Source: Thermoanaerobaculia bacterium (GTDB lineage: Bacteria > Acidobacteriota > Thermoanaerobaculia > Multivoradales > JAGPDF01). Taken from it: a stretch of 35,937 bases of DNA. Of the stretch, positions 14,994-24,260 are shown one piece after another. A program made the translations under genes and the position numbers. Position 1 is the first letter of the stretch; each line of letters starts with the position of its first letter. The notes under the pieces are model-generated. The model worked only from the letters and a program-made list of their open reading frames with translations, did no database searches and was not told the origin of the DNA. The DNA lies in NCBI GenBank assembly GCA_018057705.1, contig JAGPDF010000005.1, positions 99,683 to 135,619 on the forward strand. The letters run 5' to 3'.

Positions 14994-16490
14994 ATGCGAT
15001 CCGCTGGCGTGAGAGGTCACTGGCTCGGGATGGCGATCGCGCTGTGTGGCCTCGCGGCAGTGGCGTCGTTCTGGCTGCGCCCGCCGCAGGTCGTCCCGAC
15101 GGGAGACGAACCCGACTACTACCGGGCGGCAGTTCACCTCGCCCGCAGCGGAGTCCTCTCGATTGCGCCAGTGAGCCTTGCGGCCCCGCCGCGCGACGCC
15201 TACCGCGAGCCGGGCTATCCGTTCCTGCTGGCGGCCTATTGGCGGCTCGCGCGGGTGCCGCTCACCGACGAGACGCCGGAGTCGTGGACCGTTCTGCCGG
15301 GCGCGGCGGCGCGCGGCATCGCCGTTGTCGGCGCGCTCCTGCTCGCGGCGACGGCCGCGGGGGCCGGCTTCGCCGCCCGCTTCGCTGGCGCGAGTGGGCG
15401 GGCCAGCCTGGCCGCAGCGGTCCTGGTCGTGGCGAGCCCGGCGCTGCGCCAGGCGGCGCTGGTCCCCGGTTCGGAGGGGCTTGCGGCGGCGCTGATGACG
15501 CTTGCCGCCTGCGGGCTGGCTGCAGCCGTCACCCGTTGTGGAGGCAGCGGAGTCGCCGGAGGTATCGGAGGTATCGGAGGCATCGGAGCCAGCGGAGCCG
15601 TCGCTCTCGCCGGCCTGGCTACCGGGCTTTCCCCGCTGGCGCGCGGCGCCGGAATCGCGCTCGTCCCGGTGGGGGTGCTGGTGCTCTTGCTGCTTCCGCG
15701 GAGCGTCTCCCTGCGCCGGCGCGCTGCGCGGGCGGGAGTGTTCGCGTGCATCGCGCTCCTGCCCGTGGTCTTCTGGATGACGAGAAACTCCCGCGCGACC
15801 GGGCACTTCGTGCTCGCGGACCGGGGTGGAGCGGTGCTCTGGACTCGGGCCGAGCTCGACCGGCAGATCGCGAACGAGGGGATCCTGCCGGCGATCTTTG
15901 CGTGGACGCCGCTCGAGTCGGCGCGGCGCGCCGGCGAACGCCGGTGGCCGGAAGCGACCTACTCGCGATACCAGTGGGAGGGCGAAGGGAACTACTTCAC
16001 GCGTGCGATGCGCAGCTGGCAGGCGGCGCGGCGCGAGTCCGCCGATCCCCTCGCGGCCGATCTGGCTCTGGGCCGCGCGGCCGTGGGGGAGTTCCTCCGG
16101 CGGCCCGGAGATCACGCTCTCGCTGCGCTGGCCGTGGCCTGGCGGGGAGGATTCGCGGAACGTTCCCCCGAGCTCGCGGCGCCGTTCGACCTGACGTTCG
16201 CACTCGGCCTGCTCCTGGGCGGCGGCGTCTTCTGGATCGTCCTCGCGGCCGTTCGCGGCGGACGTGTCGTGACGCTCGTCCTGCTTGCCGGTCCGGTCAC
16301 CCTGTTCGTCGTCCATGCGACCGCTACCGAGTTCCTGCCCCGATTCGGCGTACCCGGGCTGCCGTTGATCGCGGCGGCGCTGGCGGCGACGATTTCGCAT
16401 TGCGGTGCGCTCGCGGAGCGCAGCCGAGGGGCGGACCATGACCCGAAGCGGACCGCGGATCCCGCCCGCGCCGGGTCGAACGAGCGTTGA
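14994..16490 (+). CDS. Multi-pass GT-C-type (GT39/PMT-like) glycosyltransferase
   Basis: A 498-residue membrane protein with about ten hydrophobic segments. The first periplasmic loop holds TGDEPDYYRAAVHLARSG, matching the acidic D-E motif that follows the first helix in GT-C enzymes using polyprenyl-phosphate sugars. ATG 14994 is chosen because it directly precedes the first membrane helix; the frame continues upstream without further features. A Gly/Ile-rich loop at about residues 186-202 is encoded by a 9-bp repeat. The 3' end overlaps the next gene as TTGA. It probably transfers a sugar from a lipid carrier to an acceptor outside the cytoplasmic membrane; donor and acceptor are unknown. 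Confidence 0.7.
   Translation: MRSAGVRGHWLGMAIALCGLAAVASFWLRPPQVVPTGDEPDYYRAAVHLARSGVLSIAPVSLAAPPRDAYREPGYPFLLAAYWRLARVPLTDETPESWTVLPGAAARGIAVVGALLLAATAAGAGFAARFAGASGRASLAAAVLVVASPALRQAALVPGSEGLAAALMTLAACGLAAAVTRCGGSGVAGGIGGIGGIGASGAVALAGLATGLSPLARGAGIALVPVGVLVLLLLPRSVSLRRRAARAGVFACIALLPVVFWMTRNSRATGHFVLADRGGAVLWTRAELDRQIANEGILPAIFAWTPLESARRAGERRWPEATYSRYQWEGEGNYFTRAMRSWQAARRESADPLAADLALGRAAVGEFLRRPGDHALAALAVAWRGGFAERSPELAAPFDLTFALGLLLGGGVFWIVLAAVRGGRVVTLVLLAGPVTLFVVHATATEFLPRFGVPGLPLIAAALAATISHCGALAERSRGADHDPKRTADPARAGSNER
15561..15587 (+). repeat. Three 9-bp tandem repeats inside the first glycosyltransferase gene
   Basis: GGTATCGGA, GGTATCGGA and GGCATCGGA are adjacent and encode Gly-Ile-Gly repeats in a loop between membrane helices. 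The unit is a multiple of three, so changes in copy number would alter loop length without breaking the frame. Confidence 0.7.
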
Positions 16491-18355
16491 GAGTTCCGCG
16501 CTGGCTCGCAGGGGTCGCGGGCCTCGGGGTCTTCTCCTGGGTATGGTTCCGTAACGCCTGGATCAACGACGACGCCTTCATCACCTTTCGGACGATCGAG
16601 CAGTTGCTGGTCGGCAACGGCCTGCAGTGGAATCCTCACGAACGGGTCCAGGCGTTCACCCATCCGGCCTGGCTCGGCCTGCTGCTGCCGCTGCGGGTGG
16701 CCGGTCTCCCTCTCGCTGCCGCGGCGTTTCTGCTCAGTTGGCTGGCCGTCTCCGCGGCACTGGTGTTGTCGTGGCGCACGGTCAGCGGCCGACCGGCAAG
16801 AGCCGGGCTCTTCGTTGCCGCGGTCGTCGGTTCGCGGGTCCTCCTGGACTACACGTCCTCCGGTCTGGAAACCCCGTTGTCGTTCCTGCTGCTCGTCGCG
16901 TTCGTGCACCTCGTTCTGCGCTGGGAACGCGGCGAGGGAACTGGCCGCAGCGGCGACAGCTGTGACAGTGGTGCCAGCCACGGGGTGACCCCCGTCTTCC
17001 TCGTGGCTTCGGCGCTCCTGCTGACGAGGCACGATCATGCGCCGCTGCTCGTGCCCGTCCTCGCTCTCCTCGCGGTGCGGCGCTTCAGGTTCAGCCGCGT
17101 CCGCTGCGGCGCCGAGATCGCTCTGGGCCTCTCGCCGTTCGTGATCTGGTCGCTGTTTGCGTGTCTCTACTACGGTTCCCCGTTCCCGAACACCGCGCTC
17201 GCCAAACTGGGCGCCGGCGTCCCCCGAAGCGAGCTCTTCGCGCAAGGTCTGCACTACGTACGGGCGACGGCCACGTGGGATCCGCTCTGGATTCCCCTCC
17301 TGATCGGCGGCGGTTTCGCGGCGGCGCGCAGCGCGCCGCTCGGCCGGGCGCTCGGCATCGGCGCCGCTTTGCACATGAGCTATGTGACTTCGATCGGTGG
17401 CGATTTCATGGTGGGCCGATTCTGGGTACCGGCGGCGGTCGTGGCGCTGGTCCTTGCGGTCGTCGAGCTGCCCGACCGGGTCGTGCGTGGCAGTCTGGCC
17501 GGCGTCCTCGTCGTCGGCCTCTTCTGGCCGCAGTCGGCGCTCTGGAGCGACCGCGACCATGTACCGAGCTGGCCGGTGGGCGCCCCGGGCATGTCCGGCA
17601 TTCGCGACATGAAGGGCGATCTGCCGGGATCCGAGTGGCTCTCCGCGCTCCTTCGCGACGGCTGGCCCGCGCCGATGGTCGAGCCGCTCACTCCGCCCAG
17701 GGTCATCGGCATTCTCGGCCGGCCGGGCTTCCGGGCACACCCGCGCCAGATTCTGGTCGACCGCTATGCACTTTCCGACCCGTTTCTCGCGCGCCTGCCG
17801 TACGAGCCGCCCTGGGAGATCGGGCACCTTCGGCGGCACGTTCCGGAGGGCTACCTCGAGAGTCTCGCGGTGGGTGAGAACCGCCTGCGGGATCCCGCGC
17901 TGGCCGGGCTCTACGACGACGTGCGCCTCCTGGTCTCCGCGCCGGTCTTCGACCGCGAGCGTTGGCGCAGCGCGCTACGACTGGCTCGGCGCGATGGCGT
18001 CGGTCGGCAGAAGGACGTGCGATGCCCGCTCCTCAGCGTCCGGTTGTCGGGCATCGACGGGGGGAGGTTGGTCGAAGCACCAGTTCTGTCTCCCTCCGTC
18101 GAGGTCCTGGACCGCAAGCTCTTCCTTCGAGGTGTAGCCGCGCTCGGCGAACGCGCGCGGATGTGGCAGCTCGAAGTGTCTGTCGAGCCGTTGCCCGCCC
18201 GCGCCGAGCTTCGCTGCGTGGCTTCAGCTTCGAACGCAGCGCTCGATCTCGAGGTCGAGCTCGTCTATGAGGACTCAGCGCGAGCGAGCCGCGCGGCCGC
18301 GAACGGACCTTCCCTGGACCTCGTCCTCGCAGCGCCCACCGCTCCCGACGGCTGA
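16487..18355 (+). CDS. Multi-pass GT-C glycosyltransferase, AftB-like
   Basis: A 622-residue membrane protein. After the first helix it has NDDAFITFRTIEQLLVGNG then NPHERVQAFTHPAW, and further on YYGSPFPNTALAKLG and YVTSIGGDFMVGRFWVP. These motifs match the family that includes mycobacterial AftB, a decaprenyl-phosphate-arabinose-dependent transferase, and many uncharacterised bacterial relatives. About nine or ten membrane helices cover residues 1-355, then a periplasmic C-terminal domain of about 250 residues. A short Ser/Gly/Cys-rich loop (about residues 148-165) is low in complexity. The start is TTG overlapping the previous stop (TTGA). Together with the preceding gene it forms a two-gene unit likely acting on cell-envelope glycans. 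The sugar is unknown. Confidence 0.75.
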   Translation: MRVPRWLAGVAGLGVFSWVWFRNAWINDDAFITFRTIEQLLVGNGLQWNPHERVQAFTHPAWLGLLLPLRVAGLPLAAAAFLLSWLAVSAALVLSWRTVSGRPARAGLFVAAVVGSRVLLDYTSSGLETPLSFLLLVAFVHLVLRWERGEGTGRSGDSCDSGASHGVTPVFLVASALLLTRHDHAPLLVPVLALLAVRRFRFSRVRCGAEIALGLSPFVIWSLFACLYYGSPFPNTALAKLGAGVPRSELFAQGLHYVRATATWDPLWIPLLIGGGFAAARSAPLGRALGIGAALHMSYVTSIGGDFMVGRFWVPAAVVALVLAVVELPDRVVRGSLAGVLVVGLFWPQSALWSDRDHVPSWPVGAPGMSGIRDMKGDLPGSEWLSALLRDGWPAPMVEPLTPPRVIGILGRPGFRAHPRQILVDRYALSDPFLARLPYEPPWEIGHLRRHVPEGYLESLAVGENRLRDPALAGLYDDVRLLVSAPVFDRERWRSALRLARRDGVGRQKDVRCPLLSVRLSGIDGGRLVEAPVLSPSVEVLDRKLFLRGVAALGERARMWQLEVSVEPLPARAELRCVASASNAALDLEVELVYEDSARASRAAANGPSLDLVLAAPTAPDG

Positions 18356-18373
18356 GGCAGCCGACTTCCCGAG

Positions 18374-19876
18374 TCAGGGCGCGACGGCCGACCAGCGGCC
18401 GGTGTCCGAGCTCTCGAAGCCGTCGTCGAAGAGGTTCGGCCCTGCCGTCGCCGCGGCGATGTGGATTGCCTTCAGGCCGGGCCGGTCGATGCCGGTGCCG
18501 TTCGTCGGGTCCGGAAGGACGACCTCGGTCGAACCGGCCATCGCCGTCGAGGTGAAGCGCAGCCGCCCGTTTTCGTAGGCGACGATGATCGTCCCGTCCT
18601 CCTCGAGATCGATGTCGGTAGGCACGAAAGCGGAGAGGTTGAGGAAGCCCAGCGATTGGCCGGAAGCGTTGAAGCGCTCCAGCCGGCCGCCGCAGCGGAC
18701 GCCGAACATCTCGCCGGTGGCGTCGGCGGTGATGCCGCAAACGGTGAAGGCCGTGCCCGGGTTGGCGTCGTCGTCGAGCACGATCGGTCCGCCGACCACG
18801 TCCAGGTTCGGCGTGCTCGGGTCGAAGACGTCGACCGTGAACTTGTCCAGCCGCAGGGCATAGAGCAGGCCGTTCCAGCCGACGTTGAGGTCGATGTAGG
18901 TGGTCGAGGTGGAGAAGCGAGCGACGCTGAAGCCGTTGGCGGTGTCGAAGCGGACGATGCCGCGGTCGTCGCCGTTCCTCAGCATGTCGGTAGCGAACAC
19001 GTAGTCCCCGTGAAGCGCCACACCGCCGTAGGCGTGCGAATCGCTGGGCGACTCCCAGATGCTCCAGCCGGGTACGGGATGATGCTCCCAGGTGCCGGCC
19101 CGGGTGTCGAAGACCGAGAGCTGGACGACGTCGAGCGCGCCGGCGCCGGTGCCGGTGCCGTTGAAAATGTAAAGCCGCCCGTCGGGGCCCATGACCGCGT
19201 CCCGGACGACCTCGGCGAAAGCGTGAAGCCCGGTAGGACTCGTGCTGGTGCCGAGCATGACCGGAAAACTCTCGCGCAGAGCGCCGGCGCGGGTGAACTC
19301 GAAGAGCCGGTTGGTGCGGACTACGACGAGGTTCTCGGCCGAGATCCAGGCCTCGCCGACCGTCCCGAGCGCGGCGTTGAGCGTGCCGTGCAGAGCGGGC
19401 GTGGCGCCCTCGCAGTGCTGATCGAACGAGGCCGTGAACCGCAGCGGCCAGCCGTAGTAGTCGTAGAGGAGCGAGTTCACCTGGAAGTCGCCGGTGACGG
19501 TGTTGCAGCCGGAGAAACCGTGGCCGACGTCGAGCCCGGGAGTCGCTGCTCCGCTGCTGATGCAACGCACGGCGCTGGGGAAGCTGCCGCTGGCGAGCAG
19601 TTGTCCGGGCCCCGAGGGCGGTTCGAAGCAGAAGTTCCACTGGTTGTTCTGCAACTGGTTGAAGATCAGGTCCACGCCGAGTCCGCTGTTGCGCTTCAGC
19701 CGCCACGGCCCGTTGGCCGAGGTCACCGTTCCCGAACCCCCCTGGCCGATCGTGTCCCCGGGGTCGGAGGTGTAGGAGAAGGTCACGGTCGGCACCGTCA
19801 GGCGCTCCTCCTCCTGGGCGGCGAGCGGCACGGTGGCGACGACGAGGAGCAGTGCGCCGGCGGTTCTTGGGCCCAT
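18374..19876 (-). CDS. Secreted beta-propeller-like protein with C-terminal DGFES tail
   Basis: A 500-residue exported protein with a clear signal peptide (MGPRTAGALLLVVATVPLAAQ). Residues about 25-165 form a beta-rich, Cys-containing domain (SYTSDPGDTIGQGGSGTVT, GFSGCNTVTGDFQVNS, FTASFDQHCEGATPALHGTL). I recall this SxPGDxIGxG...CNTxTGxF...FEQHCEGxxPAL pattern from many uncharacterised secreted bacterial proteins. Residues about 170-480 contain repeated strand patterns (AVMGPDGRLYIFNGTG, VALHGDYVFATDML, GITADATGEMFGV) like SMP-30/NHL-type propellers. The protein ends with DDGFESSDTGRWSAVAP, a tail it shares with the delta-60 protein at 27126. It is convergent with the second glycosyltransferase with only 18 bp between them. 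Function unknown. Confidence 0.7.
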   Translation of the reverse strand: MGPRTAGALLLVVATVPLAAQEEERLTVPTVTFSYTSDPGDTIGQGGSGTVTSANGPWRLKRNSGLGVDLIFNQLQNNQWNFCFEPPSGPGQLLASGSFPSAVRCISSGAATPGLDVGHGFSGCNTVTGDFQVNSLLYDYYGWPLRFTASFDQHCEGATPALHGTLNAALGTVGEAWISAENLVVVRTNRLFEFTRAGALRESFPVMLGTSTSPTGLHAFAEVVRDAVMGPDGRLYIFNGTGTGAGALDVVQLSVFDTRAGTWEHHPVPGWSIWESPSDSHAYGGVALHGDYVFATDMLRNGDDRGIVRFDTANGFSVARFSTSTTYIDLNVGWNGLLYALRLDKFTVDVFDPSTPNLDVVGGPIVLDDDANPGTAFTVCGITADATGEMFGVRCGGRLERFNASGQSLGFLNLSAFVPTDIDLEEDGTIIVAYENGRLRFTSTAMAGSTEVVLPDPTNGTGIDRPGLKAIHIAAATAGPNLFDDGFESSDTGRWSAVAP

Positions 19877-20004
19877 CCGAAGACTCCGTTCTTTCACGCT
19901 CGAGCGGCGCAGGGGCGCCGATCGAACGTCCTGGATTCGAGGTCGCGATCGAACACCCCGCCCGGTCGCGGCCGGCGAATGGATCGAATTCCGAGCTTCT
20001 GGGG

Positions 20005-20010
20005 ATTGTA
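20005..20010 (-). promoter_or_regulatory. Possible -10 box (TACAAT) for the secreted propeller-like gene
   Basis: On the minus strand TACAAT lies about 130 nt before the ATG at 19876 within a 206-bp gap. No good -35 hexamer accompanies it. The rest of that gap shows no other recognisable element. Confidence 0.2.
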
Positions 20011-20082
20011 CGAGCAGGAAGCTCCCGGGTTTTCCCGCCTGGGCGCTGGGCGAGCGCGCCCGGGTCTGCCGGCCGAAGTCCG

Positions 20083-21474
20083 CTAGGGCGCGGGCGCCGG
20101 CGCGGCCGATGCGAGCGCTTCGAGCTCTTTGCGAATGGCCGCCAGCGTGCGCTCGGAGACCTGGCCGGGCGGCAGCGCCCGGGCCTCGGCCAGGGTCGAG
20201 TCGAGAGTGGCGCGCGCCGCGATGCGGTCCCCACTCTCGTCCTCGATCTTGGCGCGGGTGCGCAGGATCCCGAGGCGGCGCGGGCCGTAGGCTCTCGCCA
20301 GGGCGCGATCGGACGCGGCGAGGGCGCGCGGGAACTCCTTCATGGCGCGGTAGGCCACGGCGAGCCGTGCGGGCGGGTTGTAGTCGCCGGGGAAGTCGCG
20401 CTCCGAGGCCTCGAGCATCGCAATGGCGCGCTGCGGCTCGCCGATCTCGAGGTAGGCGGAGAGGCGATGCGAGTCGAAGACGGCGCGGGCCGCCGGAGTC
20501 GGTGCCTGGGCTGCGGCGCGCTCGAGCAGAGCGATCCACTCTCCGGACAGTCGCTTCTTGCCGATCTCGTCCTTGGCATCCTCGCGGGCGCCGATGAGCG
20601 AGATGTAGAGGCCCGAGCGATCGTCGTCAGCGATACCCAGAGCGGGATCGTCGAGCGCCGCACGTGCGGCCCGCTCGAGGTCGGCGATCGCCGCGCTGCG
20701 CCCGGGAGCGGTCGCCGCGAGCCCGACCGCGCAGTCGAGTCCGACTGCCGCGACCGAAGCCGAGGATGGCGTGCCGGCGATCCGGGGCAGAAGCTCGCGC
20801 GCCGCGCCGGCGCACTCCGCACCCCGGTCCGCCTTCTGCAGGGAAAAGAGATAGGCGTCGGCGACGCGCGGCAGCGGCGTCCACGGCGTGGGGGCGCGCC
20901 CGATGACCGCGGCGTAGGCGGTCGCCGCCTTGTCCCAGGCGGCGGCGCCATAGAGCCGGTCGGCCTCTTCGAGGCCTCCCTGCAGGCTCGCTGCTTCGGC
21001 GGCACCCGGCGCTGCGGCATCCGGCGCCAGGCTCTTGCCGGCCGCCGGCGCCCGCGCCTCTTCGAGGAAACGGACGAGCTGCTCGATCGTGGCGCTCCCG
21101 GTCCAACGGAAGGTCACGGTCTCGGTCCGCGGGTCGATGACGTACATCGAAGGCCAGGCTCCGACCGGGAACTTCGCGACCGTCGCGGCGTTGCCCGGCT
21201 TTTCGGTGTCGATCGCCAGCCAGACGAAGCGTTCGGCGAACGGCGCGAGCTTCGCATCCGTGTAGACGTAGGCCTGCATCGAGCGGCAGCTGTGGCACCA
21301 GGGAGCCCAGGCCTCGAGGAAGATCGGCAGATTCCGGGCGCGCGCCTCGGCGAGCGCTTTCGGATAGTCGTCGTCGATGAACGGCACCGCGGCGCTGGCG
21401 GCGATGGCAACAGCGGAGATCGGGACCGAGAGGAGGAGGGCGGCGAACGCGGCGAGACGCGCAGTGCGATACAT
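20083..21474 (-). CDS. Exported thioredoxin-fold protein with TPR-like repeats
   Basis: A 463-residue protein with a signal peptide or N-terminal anchor (residues 5-28). A thioredoxin-fold domain follows (about 33-145) with the active-site motif W59-C60-H-S-C63 and the downstream segment VGAWPSMYVIDPRTE in place of the usual cis-Pro loop. The CHSC motif resembles those of DsbD C-terminal and thioredoxin_7-type domains. The remaining 300 residues are helical repeats with TPR character (ADRLYGAAAWDKAATAYAAVIG, RLAVAYRAMKEFPRALAASDRALA). Reduction or oxidation of envelope proteins is likely; the repeats probably bind partners. An extended -10 box lies 6 nt upstream of the ATG with no Shine-Dalgarno. 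Confidence 0.82.
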   Translation of the reverse strand: MYRTARLAAFAALLLSVPISAVAIAASAAVPFIDDDYPKALAEARARNLPIFLEAWAPWCHSCRSMQAYVYTDAKLAPFAERFVWLAIDTEKPGNAATVAKFPVGAWPSMYVIDPRTETVTFRWTGSATIEQLVRFLEEARAPAAGKSLAPDAAAPGAAEAASLQGGLEEADRLYGAAAWDKAATAYAAVIGRAPTPWTPLPRVADAYLFSLQKADRGAECAGAARELLPRIAGTPSSASVAAVGLDCAVGLAATAPGRSAAIADLERAARAALDDPALGIADDDRSGLYISLIGAREDAKDEIGKKRLSGEWIALLERAAAQAPTPAARAVFDSHRLSAYLEIGEPQRAIAMLEASERDFPGDYNPPARLAVAYRAMKEFPRALAASDRALARAYGPRRLGILRTRAKIEDESGDRIAARATLDSTLAEARALPPGQVSERTLAAIRKELEALASAAPAPAP

Positions 21475-21480
21475 GTTCGA

Positions 21481-21489
21481 ACGTTAACA
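21481..21489 (-). promoter_or_regulatory. Extended -10 box (TGTTAACGT) for thioredoxin-TPR gene, probably leaderless
   Basis: On the minus strand TGT-TAACGT is followed by 6 nt (TCGAAC) and the ATG at 21474. The spacing puts the predicted transcription start on or beside the start codon. Confidence 0.45.
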
Positions 21490-21616
21490 CCCATCTCCAG
21501 GCGGATTCCCACCTGCGATGGCCACCGGCTCCCGCGAGCGGCGCCCGCCTCGGCCCCGATCCTCCTCGACGGCAGTTGCGACGGTGACGCCGGTGGCCCG
21601 GTAGGAGGCTGCTCGG

Positions 21617-24211
21617 TCAGCTCTTGGCAGCGGCCGCGGAGGTGATCGCCTGGGCGCGGGCTTCGAGGGGCGCCGCGCCGGCGTCGTCGCCACGTGCCTT
21701 CAGCGTCTTCGCCAGGTTGGTGAGCGCTTCGGCGACCGCGGCGCTCTCCGCCCCCGCGACCTTCTCGAATCCGGCCAGAACCTGCCGCTGCAAAACCTCG
21801 GCCTCCTCGAAGCGCTTCTGGAGGAAGATCTGTCGCGCCAGGTTCGCCGTAACCTGCCAGACGAAGTGGTGTTCCTCGCCCAGTTGCTCACGGAAGAGCT
21901 CGAGGACGCTCCGCATCTCGCGCTCCGCCGTGGCGTGATCGCCGCGCCGCGAGGCGATGAGAGCCAGGCCGTTCTTGCATTTGCCGACCTCGAAGTGGCG
22001 CGGATTGATCGCCGAGAAGATCGCCAGGTGCTCGCGGTAGAGCGCCTCCGACTCGTCGAGGCGGCCGCGATCGAGGAGGAAGAGTGCATAGAGCTGAATC
22101 GACTGGCCGGTGACCGGGTGGTTGTCGCCCAGCTTCGCGCGGCGAATCTCGAGTCCGCGGCGAAGCAGCCCCTCGGCCTCTTCGTGGTGGCCCTGGGTGT
22201 CGAGAACGTGACCGAGATTGACGTAGCTCGCCGCTGTGCTGGGGTGATCGGTTCCGAGGCGCTTCTCGAAGACGGCGAGGGCGGAGCGATTGGCCGCTTC
22301 GGCCTCATCGAGCCGCCCCAGATCCTCGAGCAGGACGGCGAGGTTCCGCAGGTGGGTCGCTGTCGGCAGCGCGTCGTCGCCGAGCGCCGCGCGATAGGCC
22401 TCCCAGACCTTGCGCTGGCCGACCTCCGACTGGACGGCCCGGCCCCTCCAGAAGAGCATCTCGCTGTATTCGCTCCGCACCCGCGCCAGCATCAGACTCC
22501 CGGGAGGTTCGCTGACCTCCAGCGTTCGCACGGCGCTCGTGAGCGCCTTCTCGGCCTCGTCGAGCCTGCCCTCGGCGAGCCGCACCGAGCCGAGGGTCGC
22601 CGTGGCGCTCGCGATGGCGGGGTGGCCCGCCGGAAAGAGTCCGCGGCGAAGTTCGAGCGCGGCGCTGGCGTAGCGCGCGGCGGCGTCGAGCTGACCGAGC
22701 GTCTTCTCGATCCGCGCCACCGCTTCGAGCAGGTCGGCGCGGATCTCCGGGTCGCGGCCGAAGCCTGCGGCATCGATCTGCCGGCCGGCCTGCTCGATCA
22801 GCTGGCTCGCCGTGGTCGTGCCGCCGATGCCGTAGTCGGGGCTGGCGATCTCGAAGGAGGCGACGAGGAACTCCTTCACACGCTCGGCCCGCGCGGCGTT
22901 GGATTCCGCCCTTTGGGCGTTGGCCTCGGCGCGGACCGCGTTCGCCGCCGCACGCCGTGCCTGCCAGAGCGCCGCCGAGAGGCCGGCGGCCAAAGACAGC
23001 ATCGCGAGTGCGGCGGAGATCACGCCCACTTTGTGTCGCGCGACGAACTTCCGCGTGCGGTAGAGACTCGAATCGGGGCGCGCTCGCACCGGTCGGCCGT
23101 CGAGGTGGCGGCGGAGGTCGTCGGCCAGCGCGGTCGCCGACTCGTAGCGCCGCCCGGGCTCACGGGCGAGGGCCTTGAGCACGATCGTGTCGAGATCGCC
23201 CATCAGCAGGCGCGCCCGGCGTGTCTCACCGGCCTCCGCAGCCGCCTGACTCGGCCGCGTCATGGTCTCGCGTTCGAGCTGGTCGGTGAGCGCCACCGCC
23301 GAGCTCCCGGAACGGTCGTGGGGGAGTCGCCCGGCAAGGAGCTCGTAGAGCACCACGCCGAGAGCATAGACGTCGGTCGCCGTGGTCACCGGCTCACCGC
23401 GAATCTGCTCGGGAGCGGCATAGGCCGGGGTGAGGGCGCGGGCCTCGAAGTGGGTGCGATCGCCGGGATCTCCAGCATCGTCCGAGAGCAGTTTGGCGAT
23501 CCCGAAATCGAGCAGCTTGACCCGTCCCTCGCCGTCGACGAGGATGTTCGAGGGCTTGAGGTCGCGATGGACGATGAGGCTCCGATGCGCCACCGCCACG
23601 GCGTCGGCGACCGCGATCAGCAGCTCGAGTCGGGTGCGCAGTGAGGCGCCGTGCGCCCGGCACCACTCGCCGAGGGCCTCGCCCTCGACCCGTTCGAGAG
23701 CAAAGAACGGCCGCCCGTCGGCGGCGATGCCGCCGTCGAGGAGGCGCGCGATATGGGGGTGCTCGAGGCGGGCGAGAATCTGCCGTTCGCGCAGGAAGCG
23801 CCGGAGGACCTCTTCGGAGTCCATGCCGCGTTTGAGGAGCTTCAGCGCCACGATCTGGTCGAACTGACCGTCCGCGCGCTCGGCCTCCCAGACTTCACCC
23901 ATGCCGCCGCGTCCGAGCAGGGCGCGCAAACGATAGGGCCCGACCCGCTCTCCGGGGGCCGCGCTCGATGGGACGCGCCCGTCGAGCGCCTCGCCGACGA
24001 TCTCCGGAGCGAACTCGCCGACGCCCCCGTCGAGGAACTTCTCGCCGGCGGAGTGGTCAGCGGCAAAGAGGTCCACGACCACTCTGCCGAGCTCCGGGTC
24101 GCTGGCGGCGAGCTCTGCGAGCGCCGCCGCGCGCGCGCCCGGCGGCAGGTCTGAGAGCTCCTCGAAGCGGCGAAGTGCGGTCGCGAAGCGGCCGGGGTCC
24201 GGTCGCCTCAC
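21617..24211 (-). CDS. Transmembrane Ser/Thr protein kinase with TPR tail
   Basis: An 864-residue Hanks-type kinase. An N-terminal helical region (RFEELSDLPPGARAAALAELA) is the one usually found in this subfamily. The kinase domain runs from about 90 to 370: glycine loop GRGGMGEV (100-107), K124 in VALKLLK, HRDLKPSN (215-222), DFG (235-237) and APEQIRGEPVTTATDVYALGVVLYELL. A single membrane helix (VGVISAALAMLSLAAGLSAALW) follows, then an Ala/Arg/Glu-rich coiled coil (RAEANAQRAESNAARAE) and about eight TPR units of the kinesin-light-chain type to the C terminus. GTG 24211 is chosen as the start since it fits the family N terminus. It lies 49 bp downstream of the M13 peptidase gene on the same strand. 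Such kinases are abundant in Acidobacteriota, often beside ECF sigma genes, but none is present here. Confidence 0.92.
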   Translation of the reverse strand: MRRPDPGRFATALRRFEELSDLPPGARAAALAELAASDPELGRVVVDLFAADHSAGEKFLDGGVGEFAPEIVGEALDGRVPSSAAPGERVGPYRLRALLGRGGMGEVWEAERADGQFDQIVALKLLKRGMDSEEVLRRFLRERQILARLEHPHIARLLDGGIAADGRPFFALERVEGEALGEWCRAHGASLRTRLELLIAVADAVAVAHRSLIVHRDLKPSNILVDGEGRVKLLDFGIAKLLSDDAGDPGDRTHFEARALTPAYAAPEQIRGEPVTTATDVYALGVVLYELLAGRLPHDRSGSSAVALTDQLERETMTRPSQAAAEAGETRRARLLMGDLDTIVLKALAREPGRRYESATALADDLRRHLDGRPVRARPDSSLYRTRKFVARHKVGVISAALAMLSLAAGLSAALWQARRAAANAVRAEANAQRAESNAARAERVKEFLVASFEIASPDYGIGGTTTASQLIEQAGRQIDAAGFGRDPEIRADLLEAVARIEKTLGQLDAAARYASAALELRRGLFPAGHPAIASATATLGSVRLAEGRLDEAEKALTSAVRTLEVSEPPGSLMLARVRSEYSEMLFWRGRAVQSEVGQRKVWEAYRAALGDDALPTATHLRNLAVLLEDLGRLDEAEAANRSALAVFEKRLGTDHPSTAASYVNLGHVLDTQGHHEEAEGLLRRGLEIRRAKLGDNHPVTGQSIQLYALFLLDRGRLDESEALYREHLAIFSAINPRHFEVGKCKNGLALIASRRGDHATAEREMRSVLELFREQLGEEHHFVWQVTANLARQIFLQKRFEEAEVLQRQVLAGFEKVAGAESAAVAEALTNLAKTLKARGDDAGAAPLEARAQAITSAAAAKS

Positions 24212-24260
24212 CGCGCGAGACTCTCGAGCGACGTCCTGTTGCTGGTCACCAGGCGGGAGG

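Noticed and set aside
15561..15587. Phase-variable microsatellite
   Set aside because: The unit is 9 bp, so copy-number change keeps the reading frame.
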